Shown one piece after another: positions 22,577-31,776 of a DNA stretch of 40,308 bases; position 1 is the stretch's first letter; each line of letters begins with the position of its first letter. A program made the translations under genes and the position numbers. Location: positions 1 to 40,308 of the forward strand of contig JBBSQL010000025.1 of the NCBI GenBank assembly GCA_038257845.1. The letters are read 5' to 3'. The notes under the pieces are model-generated. The model worked only from the letters and a program-made list of their open reading frames with translations, was not told the DNA's origin and did not search any database. Source of the DNA: JAFDXJ01 sp038257845. Lineage in GTDB: Bacteria > Bacteroidota > Bacteroidia > Chitinophagales > Chitinophagaceae.

Positions 22577-25099
22577 TTATAAACGAAGTGCCACTAATCT
22601 CTTACTTCCTTTTATCCACTTATATATTTCAAACCAAATCACAGAAAAGAATGCAGTTAGAAAAGAGAACACAACCTGCATTCCATTTAATGCATAAATT
22701 TTAAAGAAAGAAGCAAAGGCAGGAATATATAAGATCATAGCCAGTAAAATAAGTGTGGCAATGATCACTATTCTCAACAGTATATTTTTATAACCCAATG
22801 TTGTAAAAATGGAAAAAGAAAAAGAGCGGTTAACGAGCGTTAAAAAAATATTTGCAAAAATCAATGTAGTGAAAACCATTGAACGTGTCATATTTTCCGT
22901 GTAGCCATTGCGCACTGAAAACTGGTATATGAATAATGTACCAGCAGTGATTGCCAAACCCTGGAAAATACTGTTGGTAAGTTCTCTAAAATTGAAAAAT
23001 GTACTTGTCATTTTTCGTGGGGGATGCTCCATGGCATTGGTTTCCAGGGGTTCATTTTCATACACAATAGAACAGGTAGGGCCCATAATTAACTCTAAAA
23101 ATATAACGTGCACCGGCGTAAAAATAGCAGGATAAACCCAGCCCAAAATCAATGGAATTGCCACTGTCAATATAATCGGGATATGAATAGAAATAATATA
23201 TTGTATAGCTTTTTTCAGGTTGGTATAAATTTTTCTTCCCATGGTAACGGCATCCACCATTTTCCCAAAATCATCATCCGTCAGAATAAGGGAGGCAGCT
23301 TCTTTCGCAATTGCTGATCCTCTTTTACCCATAGCAATTCCGATATGTGCCGCTTTGATCGCGGGTCCATCATTCACACCATCACCACACATACCCACAA
23401 TTTCTCCCTGGCTTTTCAGGCTTTGAATAATCCTTAGTTTTACTTCAGGAAACATGCGGGTAAAAATATTATGACGCATCACTGCTTTATCAAATGCACC
23501 TGTCTCAAGTGCTATTAAAGCCGAACCGTCAAGCGCATTTTCCCAACCCCTGAAACCAGCCTGCCGCGCAATGGCAGTAGTGGTAATGAGGTTATCGCCG
23601 GTGATTATTTTTATCTGTATGCCTGCTTTATATAAATGTTCAAATACATCTTTTATATTTTTTTTCGGCGGATCATAAAAACCGATTAATCCTAAAAAAG
23701 TATTTTTAAATTCCTGCTGTGATGTTGGAAATTCATTTTCTTCAAACTCTATTTTACCAACACCCAATACGCGCAAACCTGCTTTAGCAAAGGTTTCTAA
23801 CTGGTCATTCACTTTTGCTTTTTGATCTTCATTTAAGTTGGATGTTTGCAGTATCGCTTCCGGTGCACCTTTTACTGCGATAATACGTTCTCCATTTTTA
23901 TTTGAAAAAATATGTGTCATCATAGGCGGCTTACCGTCTAAGGGATACTCATGAATCATCCTGAATTCAGCACGGCGATCCACTGAAATATTTTCTTCAT
24001 ACGTTTTATGAATAGCAATTTCCATGGTGTTGAAAGGCACAATTTCGCTGGCCCACATCGCAATGCTTAAAAGATTTTGAGTACTTGCATTTTTCCAATC
24101 TTCTTTCGAAAAAATTGTATCAGCAACAAAATCATATAACTGGAAAATTTCCATTTTGTTTTCTGTAATTGTACCAGTCTTATCGGTACACAAAACTGTT
24201 GCTGCGCCTAATGCTTCAACAATGGAAGTATTTTTTACAATCACACCAGACTTCATTAATCGCCAGGCACCAAGCGCCATAAAAGTTGCGAGGGCTACGG
24301 GAATTTCTTCCGGCAAAACAGACATAGCGATCGTGAGACCTTTCAGCAGGCTGTCCAAAATTTTTCCAGATTGAAAATAATTGATTCCCCAAATAATAAG
24401 GAAGATCACTGCACCAGATAATGTCATCCATTTTACAAATGTGCCGACCTGTTTTTGTAAAGGAGATTTTTCAATCTTCATATCCCTTACCAATTTTCCC
24501 AATTCACCCAATTTGCTTCGCTCACCGATAGCACTTACTTTGAAAACACATTGACCCGATTCAGCAAGTGTGCCGCTATATACACTGTTATTTTTTTCAT
24601 CGCGAATATCTTTTGTTACACTGAAAGATTCACCTGTGAGAATGGATTCATTCACAGAAAAATCATTGAGTTGTTGTACGATGCCATCAGCAGGAATTAA
24701 TTCACCTTCTGAAACCACAACGAAATCACCAACCACAATTTCACCTGCTAATAAAAGCCCAAGTTCATTATTCCTGATTACTGTGGCGTGAGATTGAGTA
24801 AATTCTTTCAGGGCATCCAAAGCATGGCTACTACGATTATCCTGGTAAACAGAAATAGCCGATACCAGTATGATGGCGCCACTCATGAACCAGGCATCAG
24901 AAAATTCACCCAATATGAAATAAATGGATGCAGCAGCTACAAGCAGTATAAACATTGGCTCTGTGACTGCCGCTTTCAATGCATGCCAAAAAGGCCCGAC
25001 AGATTTTTCGGCCATAATATTCCTTCCATATTTTTTACGGGAAGCAATTACTTCACTATCTGTAAGGCCGGGGAATGGAAATGGATTATTGGAAGACAT
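22577..25099 (-). CDS. P-type cation ATPase (type II, Ca2+-ATPase-like)
   Basis: The product is 840 residues. All P-type signatures are present: the actuator motif ILTGES (153-158), membrane helix 4 with SVLPEEIPVAL (260-270), the phosphorylation site CTDKTGT (D306), KGAPE, and the hinge GDGVNDGPAIKAAHIGIAM. There is no N-terminal heavy-metal domain and no CPx motif. The PEEIPV and overall order point to the P2/Ca2+ branch rather than copper or zinc P1B pumps. It exports a cation from the cytoplasm. It is leftward, between the czcB remnant and the DUF302 cassette. Confidence 0.93.
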   Translation of the reverse strand: MSSNNPFPFPGLTDSEVIASRKKYGRNIMAEKSVGPFWHALKAAVTEPMFILLVAAASIYFILGEFSDAWFMSGAIILVSAISVYQDNRSSHALDALKEFTQSHATVIRNNELGLLLAGEIVVGDFVVVSEGELIPADGIVQQLNDFSVNESILTGESFSVTKDIRDEKNNSVYSGTLAESGQCVFKVSAIGERSKLGELGKLVRDMKIEKSPLQKQVGTFVKWMTLSGAVIFLIIWGINYFQSGKILDSLLKGLTIAMSVLPEEIPVALATFMALGAWRLMKSGVIVKNTSIVEALGAATVLCTDKTGTITENKMEIFQLYDFVADTIFSKEDWKNASTQNLLSIAMWASEIVPFNTMEIAIHKTYEENISVDRRAEFRMIHEYPLDGKPPMMTHIFSNKNGERIIAVKGAPEAILQTSNLNEDQKAKVNDQLETFAKAGLRVLGVGKIEFEENEFPTSQQEFKNTFLGLIGFYDPPKKNIKDVFEHLYKAGIQIKIITGDNLITTTAIARQAGFRGWENALDGSALIALETGAFDKAVMRHNIFTRMFPEVKLRIIQSLKSQGEIVGMCGDGVNDGPAIKAAHIGIAMGKRGSAIAKEAASLILTDDDFGKMVDAVTMGRKIYTNLKKAIQYIISIHIPIILTVAIPLILGWVYPAIFTPVHVIFLELIMGPTCSIVYENEPLETNAMEHPPRKMTSTFFNFRELTNSIFQGLAITAGTLFIYQFSVRNGYTENMTRSMVFTTLIFANIFLTLVNRSFSFSIFTTLGYKNILLRIVIIATLILLAMILYIPAFASFFKIYALNGMQVVFSFLTAFFSVIWFEIYKWIKGSKRLVALRL

Positions 25100-25220
25100 G
25101 GAATTAAAATTAGATAATAGTAGGCAAAATAAAATTGTAATTAAATTATTTCAAAGCAATATTATTGTTTTATGCTAAACTGATTCTGCATGCTTCCGGC
25201 ACGCATCACTAGTTTTAAAA

Positions 25221-25289
25221 TTATCCTTCCGCCATATTTTTTAAACTCATCAGTAATGTAGATGGGCCTTTTATAACAAAAATTCTCCT
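25221..25289 (-). pseudogene. Remnant of a second czcB 3' end
   Basis: The minus strand reads RRIFVIKGPSTLLMSLKNMAEG and stop. The intact CzcB at 26213 ends SIVIKGAYTLLMSLKNMEEE and stop. The match is in frame and collinear to the stop codon, with nothing recognisable further upstream, so this is the decayed tail of a duplicated adaptor gene. It lies just left of the HI0074/HI0073-like pair, and the intact czcB tail lies just right of it. Confidence 0.8.
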
Positions 25290-25310
25290 GATAATAATAC
25301 GGAGATATAG

Positions 25311-25318
25311 TAGATTTG
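25311..25318 (+). promoter_or_regulatory. Candidate -7 box for the HI0074-like gene
   Basis: TAGATTTG matches TAnnTTTG and lies only 5 bp before the ATG at 25324, so the transcript would be nearly leaderless. The -33 element is weak (CCTG about 20 bp upstream). Confidence 0.35.
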
Positions 25319-25323
25319 TTTCC

Positions 25324-25653
25324 ATGAAACTTGATACAACATATTTTGAACGATGTATCAGAACATTAGAAAAAGCTCATAGTCTTTTATTAAGAGCTGA
25401 ACAGGATACTATTGAACACGATATGTACAGATCTGCCTGTATCAAAGAGTTTGAAATAATCCTGGAGCAAAGTGGAAAATTATTAAAGAAAATGCTCCAG
25501 CCATATTTTCATTCATCAAAAGAAACAGATAAGCTTTATTTTAAAGATGTTTTCAGGCAGGCTGTTTTAAGAGGTATTATGAATATTGAAACATGTGAAA
25601 GATGGCTGAAATACCGGGATTACCGCAACAATACTGCTCATGATTATGAGTAA
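25324..25653 (+). CDS. HI0074/HEPN-type nucleotidyltransferase partner, C-terminus lost by frameshift
   Basis: The product is 109 residues, all alpha-helical by pattern, of the HI0074/HepT nucleotidyltransferase substrate-binding family. The HEPN active-site-like motif R-x4-H-x-Y is intact at its end: R101NNTAH106DY108. In toxic members (HepT) this motif is the RNase site and its Tyr is AMPylated by the partner. The frame stops at 25651. The +2 frame continues in register as VNFAEETLNLLPQFIIDAAEL up to a stop at 25752-25754, which is the expected family C-terminus. One lost base near 25648-25650 explains this. It is either a real mutation or a sequencing error. Confidence 0.8.
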   Translation: MKLDTTYFERCIRTLEKAHSLLLRAEQDTIEHDMYRSACIKEFEIILEQSGKLLKKMLQPYFHSSKETDKLYFKDVFRQAVLRGIMNIETCERWLKYRDYRNNTAHDYE

Positions 25654-25737
25654 ACTTTGCGGAAGAAACTTTAAATTTGTTACCACAATTTATTATTGAT
25701 GCTGCCGAATTGGCAATGATCATTAAAATAAAAAATA

Positions 25738-26106
25738 ATGTTGATAAGGGATAAAGACAAACAATTGCTTTGCGGGATATTTTCATCCTTTGATTTTCCG
25801 ATGGAAGTCTGGGCTTACGGGAGTCGTGTAAGTGGAAATGCCCACGAGGGTAGTGATTTAGATTTGGTTATCCGCAGCAAGGCAGGTGAAAAATTACCCT
25901 TAGATTTGTTTTTGAAGTTTAAAGAAAAAATACAACACAGTAATATTCCAATTATTGTTGAATTATTTGATTGGCAAAGAATACCTGAGAATTTTCAAGA
26001 CAATATAAAAAAGCAACATGAAGTATTGTTTAGCAATATCAGCGCAAGCGTAAATGAACCCGCACCTGGATATATTAAATCTATTGAAAATAGGGGAAAT
26101 AAATAA
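25738..26106 (+). CDS. Minimal nucleotidyltransferase (HI0073/MntA-like)
   Basis: The product is 122 residues. The nucleotidyltransferase motif GSx10DxD is complete: G28S29RVSGNAHEGSD40LD42. A following strand (IPIIVELFDW) supplies the third acidic position. It is the MNT partner of HEPN proteins and in HepT-MntA systems it neutralises the toxin by adding AMP to its Tyr. Its start overlaps the restored C-terminal frame of the HI0074-like gene by 17 bp, which is the usual coupling in such pairs. The pair runs opposite to its metal-efflux neighbours. Confidence 0.9.
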   Translation: MLIRDKDKQLLCGIFSSFDFPMEVWAYGSRVSGNAHEGSDLDLVIRSKAGEKLPLDLFLKFKEKIQHSNIPIIVELFDWQRIPENFQDNIKKQHEVLFSNISASVNEPAPGYIKSIENRGNK

Positions 26107-26212
26107 TCACTAACAAAAATACTTCCAGGGATACATACCGCTGTATTGATTCAAAAACCAACACAAAACAACTTTATCTTTTCTAAATTTAAGTGAAATA
26201 TGATTTTCACGC

Positions 26213-27340
26213 TCACTCTTCCTCCATATTTTTCAAACTCATTAGCAAAGTATAAGCACCTTTTATAACAATACTTTTCCCGGAGAAATCTTTACCTGAA
26301 ATAATTTCAGTATAGCCATTTTCACTATTGCCCATTTCAACTTCCACCATCTCGTATGTATTTTTCCCGGTGCTTTCAAAAATGTAAGACTTCCCTTCAA
26401 AACGAACCACAGCTTCATCCGGGAGCACATTCCGCAGTTGTTTTATGAGCTCGATTTCTGCATTCATATACATACCCGGTATCAGGTACTTATCATAATT
26501 ATCAAAGTGACAATGTACTTCTGTAATGCCATCCGGCGATACATCCTTACTAATTAAAATAATATCACCCGGGTATTTTTTTTCGGGTTTGTTATTGGTG
26601 TAGGAAATTATTGATTGTCCAATAAATATTTTATCCAGGTCCTTTTCAAAAACTTTTAAATTCAAATGAATGTCCGAAGGATTTACCAATTCAAAAAGTA
26701 TATCCGCTGGTGTTACATATTTTCCAATATTTACATTCACTTTTGTTACAAATCCATCAATCGGTGAATACACGTTAATGCTCTTTGAAATATTATTGAC
26801 AGAGAGATTATTGGGATTTATCCTGGCAAGTTTTAATTTCTCTTCCAGGGATTTGATCAGTATTTTTTGCATTTGCAATGTTGTTTCTGCCTGCTGAAAA
26901 ACCTTATCGCTACTGGCTTTGCTGGCATTCAAATCTTTCTGCCGAATGTATTCATTTTCATATAAAACAAGTTGCGCTTTTGCCGTGAGGTAATCCTCCT
27001 GCAATTGAATATACTGGTTATCTTCAACCACGGCGATCACTTCATTTTTATTTACATGCATGCCTGGTAAAAGTTTGGTTGATTTAAGATAGCCGCCCAG
27101 AGGCACACTGATGGAGATCATGTTTTGTGGTGGTACATCTATTCGTCCATTCACTTTCAATGTGGATGCAATTTGCTTTTGTTCTATGTTGCCCGTTTCT
27201 ATTTGCACATTTTTCATTTGTGCTTCAGAGAGTGTAATAATGTTTCCACCCGGCGACTTTTCATTTTCTTCAACTGCAGTTGTATGGTTACAAGAAGCGA
27301 AGAGTATGATCAGTGAAAATAATTTTATAATAGTTTGCAT
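26213..27340 (-). CDS. czcB: RND efflux periplasmic adaptor (CzcB-like), lipoprotein
   Basis: The product is 375 residues. The signal is MQTIIKLFSLIILFASC (lipid-anchored C17). The membrane-fusion order is visible: barrel start VNGRIDVPPQNMISISVPLGGYLKS, lipoyl half-motif LLPGMHVNKNEVIAVVED, a coiled coil around 115-170 (EDYLTAKAQLVLYENEYIRQ), the second lipoyl half INVYSPIDGFVTKVNVNIGK, a beta barrel and a membrane-proximal end. It links the inner-membrane pump to the outer-membrane channel of the fused protein encoded 5 bp upstream. There is no His-rich metal-binding N-terminus. Confidence 0.92.
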   Translation of the reverse strand: MQTIIKLFSLIILFASCNHTTAVEENEKSPGGNIITLSEAQMKNVQIETGNIEQKQIASTLKVNGRIDVPPQNMISISVPLGGYLKSTKLLPGMHVNKNEVIAVVEDNQYIQLQEDYLTAKAQLVLYENEYIRQKDLNASKASSDKVFQQAETTLQMQKILIKSLEEKLKLARINPNNLSVNNISKSINVYSPIDGFVTKVNVNIGKYVTPADILFELVNPSDIHLNLKVFEKDLDKIFIGQSIISYTNNKPEKKYPGDIILISKDVSPDGITEVHCHFDNYDKYLIPGMYMNAEIELIKQLRNVLPDEAVVRFEGKSYIFESTGKNTYEMVEVEMGNSENGYTEIISGKDFSGKSIVIKGAYTLLMSLKNMEEE

Positions 27341-27345
27341 ATTTT

Positions 27346-30300
27346 TTATTTTGAATTCAGGTAATTAATTTGATTTATACTTTCATTCAGATTTTTAATA
27401 ACATCTATATACTGGCTTTGAATGGAAACTGACTGGTTGATTAATATCACCCAATCCAGGTAATTAATTTCTCCGGAGATAAATTGTTGAGTGGCTGCCG
27501 TTGAAATCGTTGCTGCACTTTTCAAAGCAGTATGCTCATACCAGGTTGCGGATTGAAAGTATTTTTGATATTCGCTCAGTGCCGTTTTCTTTTCTGCATT
27601 CAAAGCCTGTAATTCCATTTCATAGCGGCTTTCGGCAATTGCTTCTTTAACTTTCGCAGCATTGATAATTGCCTTTTGTGCGCCATTAAAAATTGGAATA
27701 CCCACACCAATTTGTACAGAATGAAATCTTTGCGATGACGTATAAAATTTATCATCAGCACCTGTACCGCGAATGCTTGTATTATTATAACCAAAAACAA
27801 GATCGGGTGATAATTTTGATTGTTCAAATTGAGTATTTGCCAATGCAATTTGTTTTTGTTGTTGCAACAATTGCATGCGTGGATTTTGAGTGGATTCTAA
27901 AATGTCATTATTGCTATTTTGCATTTTAAAATTCTCCGTTGAAGGAATATAGAATTCATTTGTTTTAAGCGCCAATTGAAATTGAAATTGCGCAATTTCA
28001 ATATCCTGTTCTAATTCTTTTAATTGAATGGTAATTTGACCTTGCTGATTTTCTGCAGTTGCTTTTTCCAAAATATTAGTCTCCCCTTTTTCAAAACGAA
28101 GATTTGCTTTACCTAAAAATCCTGTATAAAGACTGTCTGTGCGCAACAACAGTTTTTTCTTTTCATACAAATAAGAAAGTGTGTTGAAAATATGGGAAAC
28201 AGTTTTCTTTAATTCTACTTCCTTTAAGGCAACTGCGATTTTGCTTCCTGAATATTCTTCCTTCAAAAGTGCTTTCTTTTTGCTGTAAACTGTAGGAAAA
28301 CTAATTGACTGGCTGATACCAAATTTAGTATCTGTATAAGCGCTGTTTATTTGCCCAACCTCCCCAAACACAATGGTAGCAGGTATTACAACAGCAGACT
28401 TCATTAATTTTTCCTGGTAAACTGCATTTAGTTTTTCATTTTTCAAAGACAAATTATTTGCAAGCGCCGTATCAATTGCAGCCTCTAATTTGATCGGCGT
28501 TTGTGCATGCACATTATTTAAATTGAATGCACTTACAACAATTAAACAAACCAACACTGTCTTTATTTTTATCTTTTTTGGTTGCATATTTTCAAACAAA
28601 ATATATAACACCGGCAAAACAAAGAGTGTGAGAAAAGTTGCAATCATCAATCCACCAATAACCACGGTTGCAAGCGGGCGTTGCACTTCAGCACCAGCAC
28701 CAGTGCTTAAAGCCATTGGTAAAAAACCAAATGAAGCAACAAAAGCGGTCATCAACACAGGTCGCAATCTCACTTTTGTGCCCATTAAAACAATGCGTTT
28801 TTTATTTTTCATACCTTCTTTTTTTAATCGGTTAAATTCTGCGATCAATACAATTCCATTCAATACGGCAATACCAAACAACGCGATGAAACCCACGCCG
28901 GCACTGATGCTAAATGGTAATCCCCTCAAAGCCAAAAAGAAAATACCACCGATAGCAGAAAGTGGAATGGCAGAGTAAATCAGTAATCCCTGTTTTACAG
29001 AATGGAATGCGAAATAAAGTAAAATAAATATGAGAAAGAGGGCAATTGGAACAGCGATCGCCAGGCGCTGCGTTGCGGCTTTCAGATTTTCAAAAGCACC
29101 TCCATACGTTGTATAATAACCGGGAGAAAAATGCATTTGAGTATCTGCTTTTTGTTGCAATTCCTGCACAATACTCTGTACATCCCTGCCCCGCACATTA
29201 AATCCCACAACGATTCTTCGTTTAGCATCTTCGCGCTGTATTTGGTTTGGTCCATCTTGTATAGAGACATTAGCCAGTTGTGATAATGGAATTTGCAAAC
29301 CGCCGGGTGCAGGTATCAATAAATTTTGAACATCTTTTATATCTTTTCTTTTTTCACCTGCTAAACGAACTACTAAATCAAAATGCTTTTCTCCTTCATA
29401 TACTTGTCCCGCAGTCTGACCTGCAAATGCAGTATTAACAACACGATTGATCGCTGCAATGTCCAAATGATACCTGGCAATTTCATTCCTGTTATAATCA
29501 ATAATAATTTGTGGTAAACCGGTCACAGGTTCAACATACAGATCCTGTGCGCCTTTCACTGAATTAATAATAGCGCCCATTTTATCCGCATAAGCCGCCA
29601 ATGTATCCAGGTCTTCTCCAAATATTTTTACAACAACATCCTGTCTTGCGCCGGTCATCAATTCATTAAAACGCATTTGCACAGGGTATTGAAAACCTGC
29701 AGTTATTCCAGGAATATCCTGCAACGCTTTTCCCATCTTTACTGCCAATTCATCAAAAGTTTTTGCAGAAGTCCAGTCTTTTTTATCTTTTAAAATCACT
29801 ATCATATCACTGGCTTCCATGGGCATGGGATCTGTAGGCACTTCACCGCTGCCTATTTTTGTAACTACTTTTTCTACTTCCGGAAATTGTGTTTTTAAAA
29901 TATGTGCAGCTTTTGTAGTGTATTCAATAGTTGTATTTAAATTACTTCCGGTTAACACGCGTGTATCCACTGCAAAATCACCTTCTTCTAAAGCTGGAAT
30001 AAATTCACCACCTAACGTTGTGAAAATAAAAACAGCAATTGCAAATAAAGAGATTGCGGTTGCCAATACCATTCGCGGAAATCTTAAAACCCTGCTTAAT
30101 GCAAATTGATAAACCCGTTCCACACGTTGCATTATACGGTCAGAAAGATTTTTTTTATGCTTAATATTTTTACTTAAAAATATGCTGCTCATCATCGGTA
30201 TATAAGTAACCGAAAGAAGAAATGCACCCAGTAATGCAAAGGCGACAGTTTGTGCCATCGGCTTAAACATTTTTCCTTCGATGCCTTGCAAAGTCAGTAT

Positions 30301-31695
30301 GGGCAAGTAAACTACAAGTATAATGATCTGCCCGAAGACCGCGCTGTTCATCATTTTTCCTGCACTTTTTTGAACCTCTTCATCCATTTGTTTTTGTTGC
30401 AGCCGGTTGACCACTTCGAACTTTTTACTATGTGAAAGCTGGTGCATCACTGCTTCCACAATGATGACCGCGCCATCTACAATTAATCCAAAATCAAGTG
30501 CGCCGAGACTCATTAAATTTCCACTCACACCAAATGCATTCATCATAATAACTGCAAAAAGCATTGCAAGCGGAATTACGGATGCGACCAATAATCCGGC
30601 CCTGAAATTTCCTAGAAATAGTACCAGTATAAAAACCACGATCAATGCACCTTCCATTAAATTTTTTTGCACAGTACTGATCGCGTGGCTCACCATTTTT
30701 GTGCGGTCAAGAAAAGGTTCTATCACTACACCTTCCGGTAAAGTTTTACGTATTTGATCAATGCGTTCTTTTACATTTTGAATCACTTCATTACTATTCG
30801 CACCTTTTAGCATCATCACTACAGCACCTGCAACTTCGCCTTCATCATTATAGGTCATCGCACCATAACGCACTGCATTACCAATTTTCACATCCGCTAC
30901 ATCCCTTATAAACAGTGGTGTTTCACTATTCTCTTTTTTTATAGTGATGTTTTCAATATCATCAATACTTCCTATTAAGCCTTCACTTCGGATATATAAA
31001 ACTGTTGGGCCTTTTTCTATATAAGCGCCACCTGTATTCTGGTTATTATTTTCCAGTGCATCAAAAAGATCATTGATCGTTATACCATACGATTGTAATT
31101 TATTCGCATCTACTTCAATAGAATATTGTTTAAGGTTTCCACCAAAGCTGCTCACTTCTGCAACGCCTTTTACACCCAGCAATTGACGCCGAATAATCCA
31201 ATCCTGAATGTTGCGTAATTCGGTAGCATCGTATTTTTGTTCGTAGCCTTTTTTAGGGCGCACTACATATTGATAAATTTCGCCAAGCCCGGTTGTAACT
31301 GGCCCCAGTTCAGGATTTCCAATACCTTTTGGAATTTGTGATTGCACTTGTTGAAGCCGTTCTGCCACCTGTTGCCGCGCCCAGTAAACATCTGTTTTAT
31401 CATCAAAAACAATTGTCACCAAGGACAATCCAAATCTTGAAAAACTTCGAATTTGTTTGATGCCCGGGATATTATTATTTGCTTGTTCCACCGGAAAAGT
31501 CACAAGCCTTTCAATGTCTGTCGCACCAAACGAAGGTGCCATAGTAATTACCTGCACCTGGTTGTCTGTGATGTCAGGAACCGCATCAATAGGGAGTTTG
31601 GTGAATTGATAACTACCGTAACCAATTAAGCCCAAAATAAAAAGGCCGATGATGAGTTTATTTTTTATAGAAAATTCTATGATTTTATTTAGCAT
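27346..31695 (-). CDS. czcA: CzcA-type heavy-metal RND pump fused to CzcC/TolC-type outer-membrane factor
   Basis: The product is 1449 residues. Residues 1-1036 are a complete HME-RND pump with 12 membrane helices. The proton-relay motif DFGLIVDGAVIIVEAV (D401, D407, E414) matches the divalent-cation CzcA pattern rather than the methionine-rich Cu(I) CusA pattern. Residues 1065-1449 form a TolC-family outer-membrane factor (IKLEAAIDTALANNLSL, two coiled-coil repeats, QIGVGIPIFNGAQKAIINAA). The joint, M1037QPKKIKIKTVLVCLIVVSAF up to A1064, is an intact signal peptide ending VHA|Q, so cleavage could release the channel. The fusion is known in Bacteroidota RND loci. The expected substrates are Zn, Co, Cd or Ni. 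Confidence 0.95.
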   Translation of the reverse strand: MLNKIIEFSIKNKLIIGLFILGLIGYGSYQFTKLPIDAVPDITDNQVQVITMAPSFGATDIERLVTFPVEQANNNIPGIKQIRSFSRFGLSLVTIVFDDKTDVYWARQQVAERLQQVQSQIPKGIGNPELGPVTTGLGEIYQYVVRPKKGYEQKYDATELRNIQDWIIRRQLLGVKGVAEVSSFGGNLKQYSIEVDANKLQSYGITINDLFDALENNNQNTGGAYIEKGPTVLYIRSEGLIGSIDDIENITIKKENSETPLFIRDVADVKIGNAVRYGAMTYNDEGEVAGAVVMMLKGANSNEVIQNVKERIDQIRKTLPEGVVIEPFLDRTKMVSHAISTVQKNLMEGALIVVFILVLFLGNFRAGLLVASVIPLAMLFAVIMMNAFGVSGNLMSLGALDFGLIVDGAVIIVEAVMHQLSHSKKFEVVNRLQQKQMDEEVQKSAGKMMNSAVFGQIIILVVYLPILTLQGIEGKMFKPMAQTVAFALLGAFLLSVTYIPMMSSIFLSKNIKHKKNLSDRIMQRVERVYQFALSRVLRFPRMVLATAISLFAIAVFIFTTLGGEFIPALEEGDFAVDTRVLTGSNLNTTIEYTTKAAHILKTQFPEVEKVVTKIGSGEVPTDPMPMEASDMIVILKDKKDWTSAKTFDELAVKMGKALQDIPGITAGFQYPVQMRFNELMTGARQDVVVKIFGEDLDTLAAYADKMGAIINSVKGAQDLYVEPVTGLPQIIIDYNRNEIARYHLDIAAINRVVNTAFAGQTAGQVYEGEKHFDLVVRLAGEKRKDIKDVQNLLIPAPGGLQIPLSQLANVSIQDGPNQIQREDAKRRIVVGFNVRGRDVQSIVQELQQKADTQMHFSPGYYTTYGGAFENLKAATQRLAIAVPIALFLIFILLYFAFHSVKQGLLIYSAIPLSAIGGIFFLALRGLPFSISAGVGFIALFGIAVLNGIVLIAEFNRLKKEGMKNKKRIVLMGTKVRLRPVLMTAFVASFGFLPMALSTGAGAEVQRPLATVVIGGLMIATFLTLFVLPVLYILFENMQPKKIKIKTVLVCLIVVSAFNLNNVHAQTPIKLEAAIDTALANNLSLKNEKLNAVYQEKLMKSAVVIPATIVFGEVGQINSAYTDTKFGISQSISFPTVYSKKKALLKEEYSGSKIAVALKEVELKKTVSHIFNTLSYLYEKKKLLLRTDSLYTGFLGKANLRFEKGETNILEKATAENQQGQITIQLKELEQDIEIAQFQFQLALKTNEFYIPSTENFKMQNSNNDILESTQNPRMQLLQQQKQIALANTQFEQSKLSPDLVFGYNNTSIRGTGADDKFYTSSQRFHSVQIGVGIPIFNGAQKAIINAAKVKEAIAESRYEMELQALNAEKKTALSEYQKYFQSATWYEHTALKSAATISTAATQQFISGEINYLDWVILINQSVSIQSQYIDVIKNLNESINQINYLNSK

Positions 31696-31776
31696 GAATT
31701 TGTAATCATTTTAATGAAAAATAAAAACTGTTTCAACAAATTGTATTCGTTGAAAAAAATAATAATTAAAAAATGA

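Noticed and set aside
22577..25099. Copper- or zinc-exporting P1B ATPase because of the metal-efflux neighbours
   Set aside because: There is no CPx or equivalent helix-6 motif and no N-terminal metal-binding domain. The PEEIPV helix fits the P2 branch.
29819..30911. Rightward frames over the CzcA coding region
   Set aside because: They are antisense shadows of a long, fully motif-supported gene.
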